This document shows, one piece after another, positions 60,049-64,000 of a stretch of DNA of 64,000 nucleotides; within the stretch, counting starts at the first letter, position 1, and every line of letters begins with the position of its first letter. This DNA is from Ischnura elegans. Its lineage: Eukaryota; Arthropoda; Insecta; Odonata; Coenagrionidae. The position numbers were made by a program, and so were the translations under genes. The stretch spans positions 55,091,111 to 55,155,110 of the forward strand of contig NC_060247.1 in the NCBI RefSeq assembly GCF_921293095.1. Direction: 5' to 3'. The notes beneath the pieces were generated by a model. It was not told the origin of the DNA, did not search any database, and worked only from the letters and a program-made list of their open reading frames with translations.

Positions 60049-60256
60049 TGTAACGCCGTCATATTTGTGTTTATTTACTTGATGTTATTGATAAAATTGT
60101 TGCTATATTTGTGTTTATTTACTTGATGTTATTGATAAAATTGTTGCTACGAGGAGGTTGTTAGTAGTGGTTGTTGACTGTAAGTAAAGGAGAGATTGTG
60201 TGGCGTTAAAAAGATATATGAAATAAAAGAGCGATATTAGCAAAGGTGGCGTTACA
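60049..60256 (+). repeat. 5' LTR (208 bp)
   Basis: Begins TGTAACGCC and ends GGCGTTACA, a perfect 9-bp inverted terminal repeat with TG..CA ends. AATAAA occurs at about 60221. Two perfect 44-bp tandem copies lie at 60061-60148. The boundary matches the breakpoint in the host repeat. The primer-binding site should start just after 60256, but I could not match it to a tRNA. Confidence 0.8.
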
Positions 60257-60340
60257 GACATTTAATTGGTGGCTTAACGGTGGGATACGACGTAACTGGT
60301 GTTTCGGCGACTCGGTATTAGAAGTCTCCTGAAGAAAAAA

Positions 60341-60467
60341 CCGGAACGGTGGAAGGAGATATACTTCGGCTGCAGAGAAGGAAAACCGGAACGGTGGAAG
60401 GAGATATACTTCGGCTGCAGGGAAGGAAAAACCGGAACGGTGGAAGGAGATATTCTTCGGCTGCAGG
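60341..60467 (+). repeat. leader tandem repeat, 45-46 bp x 3
   Basis: Three copies of a unit starting CCGGAACGGTGGAAGGAGAT lie between the LTR and gag. They are non-coding here, purine-rich and almost identical. Confidence 0.85.
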
Positions 60468-60622
60468 GATTTTAAAAAAATATAAAAAAAGAAGAGTCAA
60501 GACTGAAGTAACCACGCAGAATTTCAGAGGTAAGTGCCTGGGTTGGCAGCTTGTTTTATCTCAGTGACGAAAAAAAAAAATTTTTTTCGGGCGTAGTGCT
60601 AGTCAGATCTTGAAATATTACG

Positions 60623-62362
60623 ATGAGCTATTTAGCTCGATATTTAAAGAAAGATTTGTTGTTGTTGGCGGAAGAGTTGGGAGAAACAGTTCCCGAAGAT
60701 GCAAAGATTTTTTCGATAAAAAAATTGATAACTAATAGCTGCAATTATGAAGAAGAATTCTGTAAAGAATGGCTTCAATTTCGAGAAAGATTGCGCAAAG
60801 AAGAAATTGAAGAGCGGGAACGGTTACGAAAAGAAGAAATTGAAGAGCGGGAACGGTTACGAAAAGAAGAAATTGAAGAGCGGGAACGGTTACGAAAAGA
60901 AGAAATTGAAGAGCGGGAACGGTTACGAAAAGAAGAAATTGAAGAAAGAAGACGAAGGGAGGAGACGCAGTTTGAGTTAGAAAGGCTAAAAATTCAAAAT
61001 AATGGACTACGCGATGGTGTGTCAGATCAAAACATGCCAGTTAGACCAAAGTTTAAATTATCAGATGTCATGCCATGCTTTGACTCCAAGGAAAATGACA
61101 TTAGTCTGTATTTGGTCACTTTCGAAAGGCAGGCAAAAAGGGCGCAAGTTCCCGTAGAGGACTGGGTTGTGCATCTCATAGGGCTTATGCCGCGTGACAT
61201 TGCGGAATTAATTGCCAGGGAACCAGAAGAAGCAGCGAACAATTTTGATTACGTAAAAACACTGTTGCTGGAGAGGTTCAAGTTAAGTTCAGAAAAATTT
61301 AGACAACTATTTTTCAACAATTTGAAGACAGCTGAAACATCGTGGAAGGAATTTACGTATAAGTTGAGGAATTATTGGAATGGTTGGATGTCTGGTTTGG
61401 GAATAAAGACATTCGAGCAACTTAGTGATTTAATGGTGACGGAACAAATAAAAAGGAAGGTTCCAGCAGAAGTGAGAGACCATTTCCTTGATAAATGGTC
61501 TTCGTTTAAAGACGCTGATATTTTGGCAAAGAAGCTGGATGATTATGCTAACGTACGTGAATTATTCAGCAGGAAGACAATTATAAAAGATCAGAAAGAA
61601 AAGTTTAAGTATAGTGAGAACCGCTGGTTTCCCCGACAGAAAGATAATTGGAATAGAGAAGATAACTCACCGAATATCAAAGAATACTCCAAAGAAATTG
61701 AAAATGCTTTTGAACGAAGAGCTCTTCGTAAGTGTTATATCTGTCGGTCGACTGATCACCTAAAAGCTGAATGCCCTAAGCTAAGGCCCCCCACGCAGAG
61801 AACGAAAGAGGTGGTGGGACGCGTAATGACATTCGAAAGTGATGAGTTAATGAAAGATTTTATATCTGAAGGTTTGGTAAATGGATACAAAATGCCGATT
61901 TTACGAGATACTGGCTCGTCAATAGACATCATATCTCAAGATTTTGTAGCCCCGGAAATGCTGACTGGCGAGACAATATGTGTAATGACTCCTTTTTCCC
62001 AGAACCCTATTACACTTCCCCTGGCGGAAGTCGAACTAGTAGGTAAATTTGGACGCGTGTTTGGGAAGGCAGCTGTAGTCAGACGCGAGCTGGATCGCGG
62101 CATATATTTGCTGGGAAACCAAACGGCAAAGCTTGTAGAAGAGGCAAGGAAGCAAATGCCAGAGCCAGAGTGGGTGTGTGCGGTTCAGACCAGGGCAATG
62201 AAAAGACGTGAAGAGAGAGAGAAAGATGAGCAGGAAATTGCACTTCAGGAATCCATGGAATCCATTATTGAAGAAAATGGCATAGAAGAGAACATACAAA
62301 CAAGAGTAGAAGAAAAAAAGGACAAGCTATTCCCGAAATATCCATATCGCGCGAAGAATTAG
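60623..62362 (+). CDS. retrotransposon Gag-protease (579 aa)
   Basis: An N-terminal helical region is followed by a charged coiled coil made of five in-frame 11-residue repeats (RLRKEEIEERE, about residues 55-110). A capsid-like domain (about 145-315) carries LMPRDIAELIARE and the MVTEQIKRKVPAEVRDHF segment, like SCAN-related retrotransposon capsids. A zinc knuckle C371-X2-C-X4-H-X4-C384 follows. The aspartic protease has D429-T-G-S-S. The frame stops at 62360-62362, 40 nt after a slippery heptamer. It forms particles and packages the RNA in related elements. The frame is intact. Confidence 0.9.
   Translation: MSYLARYLKKDLLLLAEELGETVPEDAKIFSIKKLITNSCNYEEEFCKEWLQFRERLRKEEIEERERLRKEEIEERERLRKEEIEERERLRKEEIEERERLRKEEIEERRRREETQFELERLKIQNNGLRDGVSDQNMPVRPKFKLSDVMPCFDSKENDISLYLVTFERQAKRAQVPVEDWVVHLIGLMPRDIAELIAREPEEAANNFDYVKTLLLERFKLSSEKFRQLFFNNLKTAETSWKEFTYKLRNYWNGWMSGLGIKTFEQLSDLMVTEQIKRKVPAEVRDHFLDKWSSFKDADILAKKLDDYANVRELFSRKTIIKDQKEKFKYSENRWFPRQKDNWNREDNSPNIKEYSKEIENAFERRALRKCYICRSTDHLKAECPKLRPPTQRTKEVVGRVMTFESDELMKDFISEGLVNGYKMPILRDTGSSIDIISQDFVAPEMLTGETICVMTPFSQNPITLPLAEVELVGKFGRVFGKAAVVRRELDRGIYLLGNQTAKLVEEARKQMPEPEWVCAVQTRAMKRREEREKDEQEIALQESMESIIEENGIEENIQTRVEEKKDKLFPKYPYRAKN
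60788..60950 (+). repeat. in-frame 33-bp minisatellite in gag
   Basis: Five 33-bp units (GGTTACGAAAAGAAGAAATT start, first unit variant) encode the 11-residue coiled-coil repeat. Period 33 keeps the frame, so copy number can change without breaking gag. Confidence 0.9.
62314..62320 (+). promoter_or_regulatory. -1 ribosomal frameshift site A AAA AAG
   Basis: In the gag-protease frame the codons GAA AAA AAG give the canonical slippery heptamer. A -1 slip at this point enters the frame of integrase and RT, which is open from here except for one stop. The gag stop follows 40 nt downstream. No obvious pseudoknot was worked out. Confidence 0.7.
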
Positions 62363-64000
62363 TACGAACTCAGAAGGAGGATAAAACTTTAAATGCATGT
62401 TTCCAGAAGGTAAAAGAGACAAATGTCGATTCAGAAGAAGGATATTTTTTAAATGAAGGATTGCTAATTCTGAGGAAGAAAGAACGATTAGAAGAATACA
62501 AGGAGCTCATTGTCGTACCGAATGATTTACGTGAGAGATTGCTATACTTATCTCATGAAGCAACGTTGTCGCATTTAGGCGTGAAAAAGACAAGAGATCA
62601 GCTGTTAAGGTACTTCTTTTGGCCTGGTTGTTGCTCAGATGTTGAAAAATATGTACGATCTTGTGATTCCTGTCAACGTGCAGGAAAAAGTGGAGAGCGG
62701 AGGAAAGCACCTCTGATGTTAGTCCCAGTGATTTCCGAGGTCATGAGTAAAATAAACATTGATGTTTGTGGACCATTGCCGGAGTCAAGAAAGGGAAATA
62801 AATATATACTCACTGCTCTTTGTTTGGCATCGAAATATCCTGATGCAATGCCAATGGCAGAGACAACGTCTCGAACCATAATTGATACCTTGCTAGAGCT
62901 ATTCAGCAGATGGGGTTTTCCTAAATAATTACAAACAGATCGAGGTTCTTATTTTGTGAGTACCTTGACTACAGAATTTTTTGAAAGAGCAGGTATTCAT
63001 GTTGTACATAGTTCTGTACAACATCCCCAGAGTAACCCCGTAGAAAGGTTTCACCGAACCTTGAAGAGAATACTACGCGCACTCTGCTTCGAGCGAGGAC
63101 AAGATTGGGAGAAATGTTTGCCTGGGGCACTCTTCGCAATCCGGACTGCCGTTTCTGAAACTAGTGGGTTTTCGCCCGCCGAATTAGTCCATGGAAGAAA
63201 CCTTCGGACGCCGTTGACGTTAGTCTATGAGTCCTGGATGAGACCAGAAGAACAAGAAACTCCTTCAGCTGAATACGTACTAAATCTAATAAATCGACTG
63301 AAGAAATGTCAAGAAGTGGCATCGGAGAAAGAAGAAAACGAGCGAGTGAAAAGAAAAGGTTATTACGATCGAAAAGCCATCAGTAGATCCTTTGAACCGG
63401 GAGATATGGTCCTTGTGTTAAATTCTAACCGAATAAATAAGTTAGATGTCCATTGGATAGGACCCGGTGAAGCATTACGGAAGTTGTCCGATACAAACTA
63501 CATCGTAACTCTACCGGGAAAATGTGGTCGTGATGACAGGAGTAAAGTGTACCATATTAATATGCTTAAGAGATACTTTACCAGAGAAGGGGTAGTTAAT
63601 TATTTAAGCGCACTGGCTACTCAAGTGGCCCCTGATTTGGAGATAGAAATCCCAGAGATTTCCGGGAAGGAACAATATGAAAACTGGCCCGAAAGCGCAA
63701 ATCTATCCAAAGAGCTAACGGAAACACAAGCAAGTAACTTGAAAAATCTTTTGAAGACATTCAAGGACATGTTCTCTGTAAAATCAGGATTAACTCATCT
63801 GGTAACCCATGACATCGAGTTGATTGACAAAAATCCAATACAACAAAGGCCGTACAGGATGTCGCCAAGGCAAAAAGATATCCTTGAAACAGAGATAAAG
63901 GCGATGTTGGAAGGAGGCATTATTGAAGAAGGTGAATCAGAGTTTACTTCTCCTATGATTTTAGTGGAAGTTCCCGGCCGAGATCCTCGGCCATGTATCG
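62321..64000 (+). CDS. retrotransposon pol: integrase then reverse transcriptase, one in-frame stop, runs off the window
   Basis: After the shift, a linker (EELVRTQKEDKTLNACF) leads to the H2C2 zinc domain (His codons 62554 and 62572, Cys codons 62662 and 62671). The integrase core has Asp at 62761 and 62938 and Glu at 63043, then a GPY/F-like C-terminal module (HWIGPGEALRKLSDTNYIV) and the N-terminal fingers of a Ty3/gypsy RT (QQRPYRMSPRQ, then FTSPMILVEVPG). A TAA at 62926-62928, four codons before the second Asp, breaks the frame. The Asp-Glu spacing has 34 residues between, one less than usual. This copy is probably inactive, although a single stop could be recent. Confidence 0.85.

Larger units (their letters stand above)
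60049..64000 (+). mobile_element. LTR retrotransposon, Ty3/gypsy-related with integrase before reverse transcriptase (3' part outside window)
   Basis: Order: LTR (60049-60256), leader with repeats, gag-protease (60623-62362), frameshift site, integrase, then reverse transcriptase entering at about 63.7 kb. In ordinary Ty3/gypsy elements reverse transcriptase precedes integrase. The reversed order is known from the Gmr1-like group. The RT catalytic motif, RNase H and 3' LTR lie beyond the end of the window. Confidence 0.85.

Overview
The window is a piece of an arthropod nuclear genome, most likely an insect. It is AT-rich with short GC-rich coding exons, has long introns, and is crowded with DNA transposons, LINE 3' ends and tRNA-derived SINEs. 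The two best genes belong to families expanded in insects. I see no bacterial features, no rRNA and no intact tRNA gene.

Layout: 0-12.4 kb is intergenic and carries mariner, piggyBac, Harbinger and hAT relics, an RTE-type LINE and SINEs. From 12.5 to 31.5 kb (+) lies a complete nine-exon gene for an SLC22-type organic ion transporter. Its exons join in frame to 584 codons, and its second intron uses a GC-AG pair. Its introns hold a 240-bp tandem repeat, a GC-rich island, a LINE/SINE block, a piggyBac-like element ending 19 nt before an exon, a Harbinger MITE and two long foldbacks. From 35.4 to 38.2 kb (-) two phase-0 exons suggest an unrecognised secreted, prohormone-like protein; its first exon was not found. 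A lone GC-rich terminal exon (+) lies at 39.3 kb. A 730-bp repeat with a TATA box and an unrecognised 133-aa ORF lies at 41.4-42.3 kb, and a broken second copy at 59.5-60.0 kb. The 43-50.4 kb stretch holds diverged duplications, a mariner relic and an antisense RTE LINE. From 50.8 to 59.1 kb (+) a complete six-exon gene encodes a 474-aa secreted serine carboxypeptidase of the vitellogenic carboxypeptidase/CPVL type, with the full Ser-Asp-His triad.

From 60.05 kb to the window end runs the 5' part of an LTR retrotransposon inserted in the second copy of the 41-kb repeat. It has a 208-bp LTR, a leader, gag-protease, an A AAA AAG slippery site, integrase and then the start of a Ty3/gypsy-type reverse transcriptase. 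Integrase before reverse transcriptase is the unusual 'Gmr1-like' order, and this is the most interesting object in the window. The copy has an in-frame stop inside integrase.

The transporter and the carboxypeptidase have no evident functional link; the rest is mostly repeat-driven structure. Exon models come from splice-site and phase reasoning by eye. No alignment, database search or transcript data was available.
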